The position numbers were made by a program, and so were the translations under genes. This document shows positions 45,551-56,336 of a stretch of 64,000 bases of DNA, piece after piece; the stretch's first letter is position 1, and every line of letters begins with the position of its first letter. The stretch comes from Mycolicibacterium monacense (GTDB lineage Bacteria; Actinomycetota; Actinomycetes; Mycobacteriales; Mycobacteriaceae), in NCBI RefSeq assembly GCF_010731575.1, contig NZ_AP022617.1, positions 1,240,001 through 1,304,000 on the forward strand. The letters are read 5' to 3'. Under the pieces are notes generated by a model. The model did no database searches and was not told the DNA's origin. It was given only the letters and a program-made list of their open reading frames with translations.

Positions 45551-46837
45551 TCATCCGCTGCGGTAGAGGGTCGCACTGGCCGGCCGCGCGGCCGGGACCT
45601 GCGGGGATGGCCCACTCGCCCGGCTGGACTGGGCCGCTTGCCGGTTGAGCCGGCCGACGGTGGAGGCCACCCGGAGCACGTAGGCATCGCGCGGCAGGGT
45701 GGGGTCGCGCCCGGTGAAGTCGGCGATCCGTTTGAGCCGGTAGCGGACGGTATTTGGATGAACGAACAATTGACGGGCGCACGCCTCGATCGCGCCCCCC
45801 GCGTCGAGGTAGGCGTCGAGGGTCTCGGTGAGTGCCGGGCCCGCGTCGCCGAGCGGCCGCATCACCTCGGTTTCCAGCGCCGCGATGGCCGTCGCGTCCC
45901 CGAGCAGCGCACGTTCGGGCAGCAGTTCGCGCGCCGACACCGGCCGGGGCGCACCGCTCCACCCGGCGACCGCGTTCATGCCGGCGATGGCCTCGGTGGC
46001 CGACAGGTGGGCCGCCGACAGCGTCGGCGCGGTCGGGCCGACGACGACCGGGCCGTCGGCGAACGCGACGAGGATCTCCTTGAGGAAGCGGTCGGTGGGT
46101 GAGATCGGCCCCGAGACGATCGCGACCAGCCAGGTGCCGTGCACATCCGACAGCGCGGCCCGGTCGTTGCGGGTCACGATGTCGCGCACGTCGTCGGCGG
46201 CGAGATCGATTCGGTCGGGGTGGGGGAGGCCGACGATGACGGTGGCCGGGGCGGTGGCGTCCCAGTTGAGCGTGGCCGCCTGGGACTGCAACTCCGGCCC
46301 GACGTCACCGCGGACCACCGCGTCGACGACGTTGGCCTCCATCCGGGTGTCCCACGCGCCGCGTGCCTCCGCCGCGTCGGCGTAGGCCGAGGCGGCGGCG
46401 AACGCCAGATCCCGGCTGTAGCGCAGGATGCCGGCGGTCAGGGCCGTGACCTGCTCGTCCGAGCGCGCGAGCAGCGGCACGGCCTCTTCGAAGAACTCCA
46501 TCGTGGTGCGCACCATCTCGACCGTCTGGCGCAACGCGATGCGGCGGGTCAGGTCCTGGGGCACGACTTCGAACGCCTGCGCGGTGTAGCTGACGTTGCT
46601 CTGCGGGTTGCGCATCCACTCGACGAAGTTGACCACCGCCGTCTGCACCACCAGGTGCACGCTCGCGCGCTGCGAGGCCTCCAGGCCGGCGAAGAACGGC
46701 AGCCGGTCCTGCATGGAGGCCACCGCCTCGGTGGCTAATCGCCCCGAGTACTGCTTCAACCGGCGCAGCACGGAATCCGGCACGGTCTGCAGCACCTCGA
46801 CCGTCGAGGCCGGCGGCACGTACCGATTGTCGGGCAT
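45551..46837 (-). CDS. mabR: PucR-type transcriptional regulator of FAS-II, MabR
   Basis: A 428-residue regulator with a helical N-terminal half, a GGDEF-related middle region typical of the CdaR/PucR family, and a C-terminal HTH_30 domain (YLDAGGAIEACARQLFVHPNTVRYRLKRIADF at 355-386). The position between aceE and fabD matches Rv2242, described as MabR, the regulator of mycolic-acid FAS-II genes. The ATG at 46837 lies six bases after a TAGCTT -10 box, so the mRNA is probably leaderless. The C-terminus is a disordered Ser/Pro tail. Confidence 0.9.
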   Translation of the reverse strand: MPDNRYVPPASTVEVLQTVPDSVLRRLKQYSGRLATEAVASMQDRLPFFAGLEASQRASVHLVVQTAVVNFVEWMRNPQSNVSYTAQAFEVVPQDLTRRIALRQTVEMVRTTMEFFEEAVPLLARSDEQVTALTAGILRYSRDLAFAAASAYADAAEARGAWDTRMEANVVDAVVRGDVGPELQSQAATLNWDATAPATVIVGLPHPDRIDLAADDVRDIVTRNDRAALSDVHGTWLVAIVSGPISPTDRFLKEILVAFADGPVVVGPTAPTLSAAHLSATEAIAGMNAVAGWSGAPRPVSARELLPERALLGDATAIAALETEVMRPLGDAGPALTETLDAYLDAGGAIEACARQLFVHPNTVRYRLKRIADFTGRDPTLPRDAYVLRVASTVGRLNRQAAQSSRASGPSPQVPAARPASATLYRSG

Positions 46838-46843
46838 CCCTAA

Positions 46844-46849
46844 AAGCTA
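46844..46849 (-). promoter_or_regulatory. -10 element TAGCTT, leaderless mabR mRNA
   Basis: Read on the minus strand, TAGCTT fits TANNNT and is followed by TTAGGG and then the mabR ATG, the spacing expected for a leaderless transcript. TTAGGG could also serve weakly as a ribosome site. Confidence 0.4.
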
Positions 46850-46887
46850 CGCCATGGTTCTGGCGGATACCTCCAAGCCGGGTGTGC

Positions 46888-46945
46888 CGAGCAGACACAG
46901 AATCGCGTTAGGCCGCCTTCGGGGACGCGATTCTGTGTCTGCTCG
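46888..46945. repeat. 21-bp perfect inverted repeat, dispersed palindrome copy 2
   Basis: Arms at 46888-46908 and 46925-46945 pair perfectly over 21 bp around a 16-base loop. The outer 19 bases (cgagcagacacagaatcgc) are the same as in the 32031-32090 palindrome, while the inner part and loop differ. It lies ten bases downstream of the aceE stop and upstream of mabR, so it probably terminates aceE. Confidence 0.88.
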
Positions 46946-46955
46946 CGGGAGGTAC

Positions 46956-49745
<2,790 letters not shown>

Positions 49746-49956
49746 CTTCCGCTCCTTGTCAGGCGGTATCGGTACGCCGCGACCGCGGGGGGTTTGTGGC
49801 TCTCCACGTGCGCGACAACCTCCATCCTTCCCCCATCGTGCCCCAACTGCACCGCTGGGGGCAGGTGGTCGGAATGAACCCGCGACGACGCCGGTCAACC
49901 GGTAACGTCTGCAGACCGTGCTGAGCGGTGGACCGCGCCAGGGGAGGCGGCTGAAG

Positions 49957-50496
49957 ATGGTTGCCCGGATACTCGGCAGCCTCGCCGCGGCGGCCATGGT
50001 CATCGTCGGCTGCACGTCGGTGACCTCGGGTTCGGGTCAGGTCGACCGCGAGGCCGCGCCGGTGTACCGCGCCTCGGTGTCCGCCTCCGTCGAGGAGTCG
50101 ATCGCGCAGTCGAGCGCCCGGGAGTCCCGACGGCAGCAGTCCTTGACCACCGCGGCCATCCACACCGCGTGCGAGGACCTCAGCAGTTCCAGCGTCAACG
50201 CGATCGGCGCCGTCAACGCCTACGTCGACGCGGTCAACGAGAACACGCCCGAGGTGGGGGTCCGCGCCGGACCGGCGGTGGAGGCGCTCAACATCAGCGC
50301 CGACCTCGTCGCCACCGGCATCTCCGACGTGCTCACCCCGGAACTGCGCGATGCGCTGGGCGCCTGGGTGGGCGCCGCGCGCGACGTCGCGGGCACCATC
50401 ACCCGGGACGCCGGGCCCGACGAGTTCAACGACGCGGTGACGCGGTTGAACGATTCCAGGGAGGTCGCGCTCGAACTGTGCGACGCATCATATTGA
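49957..50496 (+). CDS. Lipoprotein of unknown function (Rv2240c-like)
   Basis: A 179-residue exported lipoprotein. The signal peptide [19 protein letters not shown] ends in a lipobox with Cys19. The mature domain is helical and contains two further cysteines (HTACEDL and ALELCDASY at the end) likely to form a disulfide. I chose the ATG at 49957, with GGAGG nine bases upstream, over a GTG at 49918. It is divergent from aceE, as Rv2240c is. Function unknown. Confidence 0.8.
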   Translation: MVARILGSLAAAAMVIVGCTSVTSGSGQVDREAAPVYRASVSASVEESIAQSSARESRRQQSLTTAAIHTACEDLSSSSVNAIGAVNAYVDAVNENTPEVGVRAGPAVEALNISADLVATGISDVLTPELRDALGAWVGAARDVAGTITRDAGPDEFNDAVTRLNDSREVALELCDASY

Positions 50497-50587
50497 CGAA
50501 CCGGGGCAGCGGCCGCACGTAACCGGTGGGGCACGTGCAACGATAGGGGCTCGAGAACGCGCAGCATCGGCAGAAGGAGGACCGACG

Positions 50588-51013
50588 GTGGTGGCGGCGG
50601 CGGACGCCCCGAACTACGCCCAACGACTGGGCATCGAAAACGATCAGGTTGTGCAGGAACTGGGTTGGGACGAGGACGTCGACGACGACATCCGGGCCGA
50701 TATCGAGGATGCGTGCGGTGGCGAGCTGCTTGACGAGGACGCCGATGAGGTCATCGACGTCGTGCTGCTGTGGTGGCGCGACGACGACGGGGACCTCGTG
50801 GACGCCCTGATGGACGCCATCACCCCACTCGCCGACGACGGCGTGATCTGGGTGATCACGCCGAAGACCGGTAAGCCGGGGCACGTGCAACCGGCGGACA
50901 TCGCGGAGTCGGCGCCCACGGCAGGTCTGATGCAGACCTCGTCGGCGAACCTGGGTGACTGGATCGCCAGCCGGCTGGTGCAGCCCAAGTCCAAGGCCGC
51001 GGGGAGGCGTTAG
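50588..51013 (+). CDS. DUF3052 protein (Rv2239c-like)
   Basis: A 141-residue acidic cytoplasmic protein of the actinobacterial DUF3052 family. It begins with YAQRLGIENDQVVQELGWDEDVDDDIR and has a conserved VLLWWRDDDGDLVDALMDA core, then VIWVITPKTGKPGHVQPADI. AAGGAGG lies seven bases before the GTG. Its TAG is immediately followed by the ahpE GTG, so the two are cotranscribed, as in M. tuberculosis Rv2239c-Rv2238c. The family resembles small regulatory or chaperone-like proteins; function unknown. Confidence 0.9.
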   Translation: MVAAADAPNYAQRLGIENDQVVQELGWDEDVDDDIRADIEDACGGELLDEDADEVIDVVLLWWRDDDGDLVDALMDAITPLADDGVIWVITPKTGKPGHVQPADIAESAPTAGLMQTSSANLGDWIASRLVQPKSKAAGRR

Positions 51014-51484
51014 GTGGCCGCACTCGATGTCGGCACCGAGGCGCCCGACTTCACGCTCAAGGACCAGAACGGTCAGCCCGTCACGCTCGGCGACTTCCGG
51101 GGCGCCAAGAACGTGCTGCTGGTGTTCTTCCCACTCGCGTTCACCGGCATCTGTCAGGGTGAGCTCGACGAGATCCGGGACAACCTGCCCACCTACGAGA
51201 ACGACGACACGGCGACGCTGGCGATCTCCGTCGGCCCGCCGCCCACCCACAAGATCTGGGCGACGCAGAGCGGCTTCACCTTCCCGGTGCTGTCGGACTT
51301 CTGGCCGCACGGTGCGGTCGCCCAGGCCTACGGGGTGTTCAACGCCGACGCAGGCATCGCCAACCGGGGCACCTTCGTGGTGGACCGGTCGGGAATCATC
51401 CGGTTTTCTGAGATGAAGAGCCCGGGTGAGGCGCGCGATCAGGCGGTGTGGACGGACGCGCTGGCGGCGCTGCGCTCGAGCTGA
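51014..51484 (+). CDS. ahpE: One-cysteine peroxiredoxin AhpE
   Basis: A 156-residue peroxiredoxin. The peroxidatic Cys47 is in the FTGICQGEL motif (Thr44-x-x-Cys47), and no resolving cysteine is present, so it is a 1-Cys enzyme. The segments VLLVFFPLAFTG, PPPTHKIWATQSGFTFPVLSDF and GIANRGTFVVDRSGIIRF match AhpE of M. tuberculosis (Rv2238c) almost word for word. It reduces hydroperoxides and peroxynitrite using mycothiol/mycoredoxin. GGGAGG lies upstream of the GTG, inside the end of the preceding gene. Confidence 0.95.
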   Translation: MAALDVGTEAPDFTLKDQNGQPVTLGDFRGAKNVLLVFFPLAFTGICQGELDEIRDNLPTYENDDTATLAISVGPPPTHKIWATQSGFTFPVLSDFWPHGAVAQAYGVFNADAGIANRGTFVVDRSGIIRFSEMKSPGEARDQAVWTDALAALRSS

Positions 51485-51530
51485 GGCGATTTCCGCCTGC
51501 GGTGGGGGTCCGGGTAGCCTGCCCGGCACG

Positions 51531-51602
51531 GGGCGTGTAGCTCAGTGGTAGAGCTCTGGTTTTACACACCAGCGGTCGGCGGTTCGATACCGTCCACGCC
51601 CA
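51531..51602 (+). tRNA. tRNA-Val (anticodon UAC)
   Basis: A complete 72-nt cloverleaf. The acceptor stem GGGCGTG/CACGCCC has discriminator A at 51602; the D stem is GCTC/GAGC; the anticodon stem is CTGGT/ACCAG with loop TTTACAC (anticodon TAC, reading GUA and GUG). A five-base variable loop and the T stem GGCGG/CCGTC with loop TTCGATA follow. The CCA end is not encoded. A TAGCCT -10-like box lies about 11 bases upstream. No copy of its 3' end was noticed elsewhere in the window, so there is no sign of an integrated element using it. Confidence 0.97.
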
Positions 51603-51633
51603 CTTCATGCCGGGCAGTCGGGTCCGGCGATCT

Positions 51634-52029
51634 TCACTGTGCGGTCGCGGCCTGCTTGCTCCCGTACACCCGTTCCATCAGTGCGGTGTCGCCGTGGACC
51701 TCCACGCGGACGGTCTTACCGTCGCGCAGCGTGAACACGTCCGCATCGGTGCCATGCTCGCCGGCGAGCGTCAGCTCGGTCAGCGCGACCACCGTGTCAC
51801 CCTCGCCGATCAGCCGGTGCAACTTGACCGTCAACGGTTTCTCGGCCAGCTTGCCGAGATAGGCGCGGATCTCGTCCTTACCGTGAAACGTGCCGCTGAC
51901 CGCGCTCCTGCCGGGTTGCACCCACTCGACGTCGTCGTCGAAGAGGCTCATGACAGTCTCGATGTCGCCGGAGGAGAAGGCCTCGTAACCCTTCTTGACC
52001 GCCTCGATGTTTCGTTCTTGTTCCGACAT
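51634..52029 (-). CDS. NTF2/SnoaL-like protein, copy 1
   Basis: A 131-residue small cone-shaped alpha/beta-barrel protein of the SnoaL/NTF2-like family (IEAVKKGYEAFSSGDIETVMSLFDDDVEWVQPG; DTALMERVYG near the end). AAAGGG lies eight bases before the ATG. It is a clear paralog of the gene at 52567 (the first 35 residues differ at few positions), with a VOC-family gene between them. The family includes isomerases, hydrolases and ligand-binding proteins; which one applies here is unknown. Confidence 0.87.
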   Translation of the reverse strand: MSEQERNIEAVKKGYEAFSSGDIETVMSLFDDDVEWVQPGRSAVSGTFHGKDEIRAYLGKLAEKPLTVKLHRLIGEGDTVVALTELTLAGEHGTDADVFTLRDGKTVRVEVHGDTALMERVYGSKQAATAQ

Positions 52030-52115
52030 GATCCATACCCTTTCGTGCGATTACCCCTCGAACGGGGGGAAGCCTGTTTACGGACTTGACTTTCGATGAC
52101 TCTGTGCCGCAACGG

Positions 52116-52541
52116 TTAACGCGGCGGCGGGGCGAAGAACTCCAGCGCCACCCCGTCCGGATCGCGGAAACTCAGCCCCGACCCGTAGCCGGCGTCGACG
52201 ATGCCGCCGTGGGACACGCCGAGTTCGTCCAGCCGGCGTACCCACTGCTCGAGTTCGGTCCGATCGGCGCAGCCGAAGGCGACATGGTCGAGTCCGGGGG
52301 CGAATTCGCTGAAGCGAACCTGTCCGGCGGGGCTGTCGTGCTGGTGGATGCCGAACAGCGTGCCGTCGCCGAATGCCCACACCACGTGGTGGAAGCCGGC
52401 GTCGGTGTGTTCGTCGAGGACGGGCTCGGTACCGATGAGTGCGCGGTACCACGGTGTGCTGACTTCGAGGTCACGCACCGTGACCGCGACGTGGGTGAGC
52501 CCGCCGATCGCCATCGGCGAGCCACCCGCAGACGTATTCAT
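52116..52541 (-). CDS. VOC-family (glyoxalase-like) protein
   Basis: A 141-residue vicinal-oxygen-chelate protein with two beta-alpha-beta-beta-beta modules. Probable metal ligands are the His in GLTHVAVTVRDLEVS, the His of HHVVWAFGDG or of GLDHVAFGCAD, and the Glu in DPDGVALEFF. The start is uncertain: ATG at 52541, GTG at 52550 or ATG at 52514, none with a strong ribosome site. It sits between the two SnoaL-like paralogs in the same orientation, so the three may form one operon processing a small cyclic or oxygenated substrate. Confidence 0.85.
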   Translation of the reverse strand: MNTSAGGSPMAIGGLTHVAVTVRDLEVSTPWYRALIGTEPVLDEHTDAGFHHVVWAFGDGTLFGIHQHDSPAGQVRFSEFAPGLDHVAFGCADRTELEQWVRRLDELGVSHGGIVDAGYGSGLSFRDPDGVALEFFAPPPR

Positions 52542-52566
52542 CTGTGCCACAGCGCAATCGGGTCAG

Positions 52567-52959
52567 TTACGTCGTCGAGACCTGCTTCTTGCCGTACACG
52601 CGTTCCATCAGCGCGGTGTCGCCGTAGACCTCGACACGCACCGTCTTGCCGTCACGCAGCGTGAACACATCGGCATCCCGGGAGTGCTCGGACTCGACGG
52701 TGACGTCGGTCAGCGCGACCACGGTGTCACCTTCGGCGACGAGGCGGTGCACCCGGACCTCGATCGGCTTGCTCGTCAACTTCTCCAAGTACGAACCGAG
52801 TTCGCCCTTCCCGTGGTACGTGCCGCTGATCGCGCTCGCCCCGGGATGAATCCACTCGATGTTGTCGTCGAAGAGGCTCATCACGGTTTCGATGTCACCG
52901 GCTGCGAAGGCGTCGTACCCCTTCTTGACCACCTCGACATTGCGTTCCTGCTCAGACAT
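52567..52959 (-). CDS. NTF2/SnoaL-like protein, copy 2
   Basis: A 130-residue SnoaL/NTF2-like protein, paralogous to the 51634 gene: identical openings (MSEQERN), shared GDIETVMSLFDD and a nearly identical C-terminus (DADVFTLRDGKTVRVEV, GDTALMERVYG). AAGGGG lies seven bases before the ATG. It is the first gene of the apparent three-gene set, followed 25 bp later by the VOC gene. Conservation of both ends with divergence in the middle suggests altered substrate specificity after duplication. Confidence 0.87.
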   Translation of the reverse strand: MSEQERNVEVVKKGYDAFAAGDIETVMSLFDDNIEWIHPGASAISGTYHGKGELGSYLEKLTSKPIEVRVHRLVAEGDTVVALTDVTVESEHSRDADVFTLRDGKTVRVEVYGDTALMERVYGKKQVSTT

Positions 52960-53244
52960 CGTTCATCCCCTTCCTGCGGGCCAGTGGAGTGGCCGCGGTG
53001 GCGTGGCCGGTTCGGGGAGTCGTGCACATCCGGCTACTCGGATCAGTCAGGCCATTCACCGCCTCATCGATTATCGGTCCGCGAGCGGGCTGCCGGAAGG
53101 TGCCGCGCACCGCATATGTGACGTTATTGTCCCGATCAAACATCCTGGGCCGCAGGGAAGTCTGTGCGGCAAAACCCCCTCCTGGGGCCGGGCGATGTTG
53201 TCACACTCGGTGAAGAGTGCAACCGGCAGATCGGGAGATTCGAT

Positions 53245-53964
53245 ATGCGCTACCTGCGAACGGCAGCGTGTCTGGCGGTGGCCGCGGTGGTCGGGTGCGG
53301 GGCCCAATCGATGCCGGTGCCACCGCACGCAGATGCCGACCCGGCGAGCGCTTTCGTGGTCAGCCGGGAGGAGTTCGACCGCGCCTTCCCCGGCCGCATC
53401 GGGTTCTACTCGTACGACGACCTGGTGGACGCGCTCCCGTCGTTTCCGGCGTTCGCCACGACCGGTGACGAGACCACACGCCGGCGCGAGGTCGCCGCGT
53501 TCTTCGGCAACATCTCGCACGAGACGGGTGGGTTGGAGATCATCGAGGAGAGCCCACAGCGCCGCAGAGTGTACTGCGACGCCGACCTTCCGTTCGGTTG
53601 TCCAGCGGGCGAGGACGCCTATTTCGGTCGCGGTCCCGGCCAACTGAGCTGGAACTACAACTATCGCGCGGCGGGCGATGCGCTCGGGGTCGACCTGCTC
53701 ACCGAACCCGAGCTCGTCGCGCAGGACGCCCCACTGGCGTGGCGGACCGCGCTGTGGTTCTGGACCACCCAGAAAGCCGCGGCTGCGGCCACCCCGCATG
53801 ACGCGATGGTGCGCGGCCTCGGATTCGGTGAGACGATCCGGGCGTTCAACGGCGTTCTCGAGTGTGGCGGCGGCAATCCGGCGCAGGTGCAGAGCCGGGT
53901 GGACGCCTATCTGCGGATCAGCGCGCTGCTCGGGGTGCCGCCGGGGGAGGACCTCTACTGCTGA
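53245..53964 (+). CDS. Lipid-anchored GH19 chitinase
   Basis: A 239-residue family 19 glycoside hydrolase. A short signal peptide ends in a lipobox (AVAAVVGC, Cys18), so the enzyme is probably anchored on the cell surface. The GH19 hallmarks are the catalytic Glu in FFGNISHETGG, a second acidic position in EIIEESPQ or EDAYF, and YFGRGPGQLSWNYNYRAAG. Six cysteines lie in the catalytic part. GH19 enzymes cleave beta-1,4-GlcNAc polymers and sometimes peptidoglycan. GGGAG lies seven bases before the ATG. It converges on the NodB-GT2 gene with a ten-base overlap, beside a locus that should make just such a polymer. Confidence 0.9.
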   Translation: MRYLRTAACLAVAAVVGCGAQSMPVPPHADADPASAFVVSREEFDRAFPGRIGFYSYDDLVDALPSFPAFATTGDETTRRREVAAFFGNISHETGGLEIIEESPQRRRVYCDADLPFGCPAGEDAYFGRGPGQLSWNYNYRAAGDALGVDLLTEPELVAQDAPLAWRTALWFWTTQKAAAAATPHDAMVRGLGFGETIRAFNGVLECGGGNPAQVQSRVDAYLRISALLGVPPGEDLYC

Positions 53965-56336
53965 GCCCCGAGGATCGGTGGCATCGGGCGGTGACGTTCG
54001 ACGAAGGCGCTCACCGTGTTCCTGCGTTCCAACTTGTCCCAGGCCACGATGGTGCCCTTGATGGCCCGATAGGCCGAGGCGTAGAGCAGATAGGCCCGCA
54101 GCGGCTCGTAGATGATCCGGTAGACGGGGACGACGAGCAGATGCCAGGCGCGTTCCCGGGCCATCGCGACAGCGGTGATCGAGATGATCATGTGCAGTGC
54201 CGCAACGAATCCCGCGAACAGCGCGATGCTCTGCCAGTTGCCGGCCGCGAGGCTCATCCCGGCCGCGACGATCGTCAGCGGCATGAACAGCAGCGGCACG
54301 ATGAGCGAGAGCGCGGCGTAGGGCAACGCGACCAGACCCAGTGCCCCGTAGCGCGGCCGGAACAGCATGGCGCGGTGCTTCCACAGCGCCTGGATGTTGC
54401 CGTAGGTCCACCGTTTGCGTTGTTTGGCAAGGGCACGGATGGTTTCCGGCGCCTCGGTGTCGGCGATGGCGTTGTTCTCCTGCAGGATCCGGTAACCGCG
54501 TCGCTGCAGCGCCAGGGTCGCGTCACAGTCCTCGGCCATGGTGTCATCGCAGAAGCCGCCGATCTCCTCGAGGGCCGTGCGGCTCCACGCCGAGCACGCG
54601 CCGGGGACGATCGAGATCGCGTTGAGCAGGCGCTCCGCCATACGGGTGACGCATATTCCGGAGATGTACTCGAGGCTCTGCCAGGCGGTCAGGAGATTGC
54701 GCCGATTGCCGACCTTGATGTGCCCGGCCACCGCGCCGACCTGTCTGCCGTGGGTGTGGCGGGCGAAGTGCCGGGCGAGGTTGCGGATCGTGTCCGGTCT
54801 GAAGAGGGTGTCCGCGTCCATCGTGACCATCACGGTCGACACCGCCGACGCGTGATTGATCCCGTTGTTGATCGCCGACGATTTTCCGCTGTTCGCCTGG
54901 TCGACCACGCGCAATTTGGGCCAGTCGCGCGCCAGTTCGGTGAGGATCCGCAGGGTGCCGTCCGTGGACCCGTCGTTGACCGCGACCACCTCGAACCTCG
55001 ACCGCGGGTAGTCGCTGCGGCGGAGTTCGGCAATCGTTCTCGCGATCACCTTCTCCTCGTTGAAGGCGGCCAACACCACGCTCACCATCGGCAGCTGGTC
55101 ATCGCCGATGTCGTTCCAGCGCAACCGGTTCTGCCGGTATTGACAGACGAGCGCGAGTATCAGGTACAGCAACGACATCACCGTCAGCGAGCCCATGCCC
55201 AGCCAGAACAGGAACCCGAGCACTGCTCCCGGCGCCTTCTCCATCAGCCGCAGCGTGTGGTACGTCGCGGCGTCGGCCGGATACTGTTCGGCGTTGCTCA
55301 CGGGCAGCTCCTGCTCAGACAGCAGCGGTGCGAGCGTCGAGAAGGTGTAGCCCTTGCTCTTGGCCTCGGCGATCAGTTGCTCGAGCATGCGGACGGTCGC
55401 TGACCGGTCGCCGCCACCGTCGTGCAGGAGGACGACGTGTCCACGCCCGTCGAGTTGTGGGACCGCCACCTCGTTCTCCGGCGACACCTTCCAGTCGAGG
55501 GTGTCGATGTCCTGGTCGACCTGGAGGTATCCGAGCTGCTGTGACTGCAGCAGCGCGAGCGTGTTGTTGTCGGGGTCGCCTCGCGGGATCCGGAAGAGTC
55601 TGCTGGCATAGGCCGCGGTGGCGCGCATGACGCGGTCGGTGGCGATGATCTCCTGCCGGTTGCGGAAATCGGTGTGCTCGTCGAAGTCGACATGGAACAT
55701 CGTGTGGTTGCCGGCCATATGGCCCTCGCGGATCATCCGCCGGAAGACATCCGGATGCAGGACGACCTGAGAGCCGAGGACGAAGAAGGTCGCGGGAATC
55801 TTCTCGCGGGACAGGATGTCGAGCACCTGGGTGGTGAACTCGACGTCGGGTCCGTCGTCGAATGTCAGCATCAGGTGGCGGTCCGGCGGACGGCCGTAAT
55901 GGTCTATCGCGTAGGCACTGTCGCGAATCCGATCCTTGTCGTCATCGTCGGCGACCCGGTACAGCTGATTGGTGAACGGGTCGACGAGATTCCACTGATC
56001 ACCCCGCCGGTCGACCCGGACCACCCTGCTGAGGACCTCGTCATCCTCGCTGCCGAGAACGGGAAAGCGCCGGTCGTCGGCGGTGGACAGCACGCGACGC
56101 GGGAAGCCCGAATCACTGTTGGTCGGCACGGTCCACAGCGGATCGAAGGCCATGGGGGTCACCCGGACCGGCAGCACTGCCACGATCACCGCGAGCACGA
56201 TGACACCGGCGGCGAAGTAGTACAGACGTTTTCCCGTCCGGTCGAAGAACACCGGACCGGGTGCGGCGGTCAGAGGGTCGGTGCCGCGGATGGCGTCCGG
56301 GCGTCTTCTGAAGGGGCTGAACACGGTCGTTCTCAC
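53955..56336 (-). CDS. Bifunctional polysaccharide deacetylase / processive GT2 synthase
   Basis: A 793-residue membrane fusion enzyme. After one membrane helix (about 38-58) comes a NodB deacetylase domain: TFDDGPD at 158-164, the metal histidines His211 and His215 (NHTMFH), RIPRGD at 249-254 and LHDGGGDR at 304-311. Two helices (370-398) lead to a cytoplasmic GT2 domain with DGST 455-458, DxD in MDADT 506-510, the acid AEDCD 601-605 and QRKRW 639-643, the marks of a processive beta-glycosyltransferase like NodC or PgaC. C-terminal helices complete the pore. It should polymerise GlcNAc from UDP-GlcNAc, export it and remove acetyl groups outside. A similar fusion, MatB, is known in Streptomyces. 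The GTG overlaps the epimerase stop. Confidence 0.93.
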   Translation of the reverse strand: MRTTVFSPFRRRPDAIRGTDPLTAAPGPVFFDRTGKRLYYFAAGVIVLAVIVAVLPVRVTPMAFDPLWTVPTNSDSGFPRRVLSTADDRRFPVLGSEDDEVLSRVVRVDRRGDQWNLVDPFTNQLYRVADDDDKDRIRDSAYAIDHYGRPPDRHLMLTFDDGPDVEFTTQVLDILSREKIPATFFVLGSQVVLHPDVFRRMIREGHMAGNHTMFHVDFDEHTDFRNRQEIIATDRVMRATAAYASRLFRIPRGDPDNNTLALLQSQQLGYLQVDQDIDTLDWKVSPENEVAVPQLDGRGHVVLLHDGGGDRSATVRMLEQLIAEAKSKGYTFSTLAPLLSEQELPVSNAEQYPADAATYHTLRLMEKAPGAVLGFLFWLGMGSLTVMSLLYLILALVCQYRQNRLRWNDIGDDQLPMVSVVLAAFNEEKVIARTIAELRRSDYPRSRFEVVAVNDGSTDGTLRILTELARDWPKLRVVDQANSGKSSAINNGINHASAVSTVMVTMDADTLFRPDTIRNLARHFARHTHGRQVGAVAGHIKVGNRRNLLTAWQSLEYISGICVTRMAERLLNAISIVPGACSAWSRTALEEIGGFCDDTMAEDCDATLALQRRGYRILQENNAIADTEAPETIRALAKQRKRWTYGNIQALWKHRAMLFRPRYGALGLVALPYAALSLIVPLLFMPLTIVAAGMSLAAGNWQSIALFAGFVAALHMIISITAVAMARERAWHLLVVPVYRIIYEPLRAYLLYASAYRAIKGTIVAWDKLERRNTVSAFVERHRPMPPILGAQQ

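Noticed and set aside
52030..52115. SigF-like GGGTAT before the first SnoaL-like gene
   Set aside because: The GGGTAT coincides with the ribosome-site region six bases from the ATG, and the possible -35 is poorly spaced.
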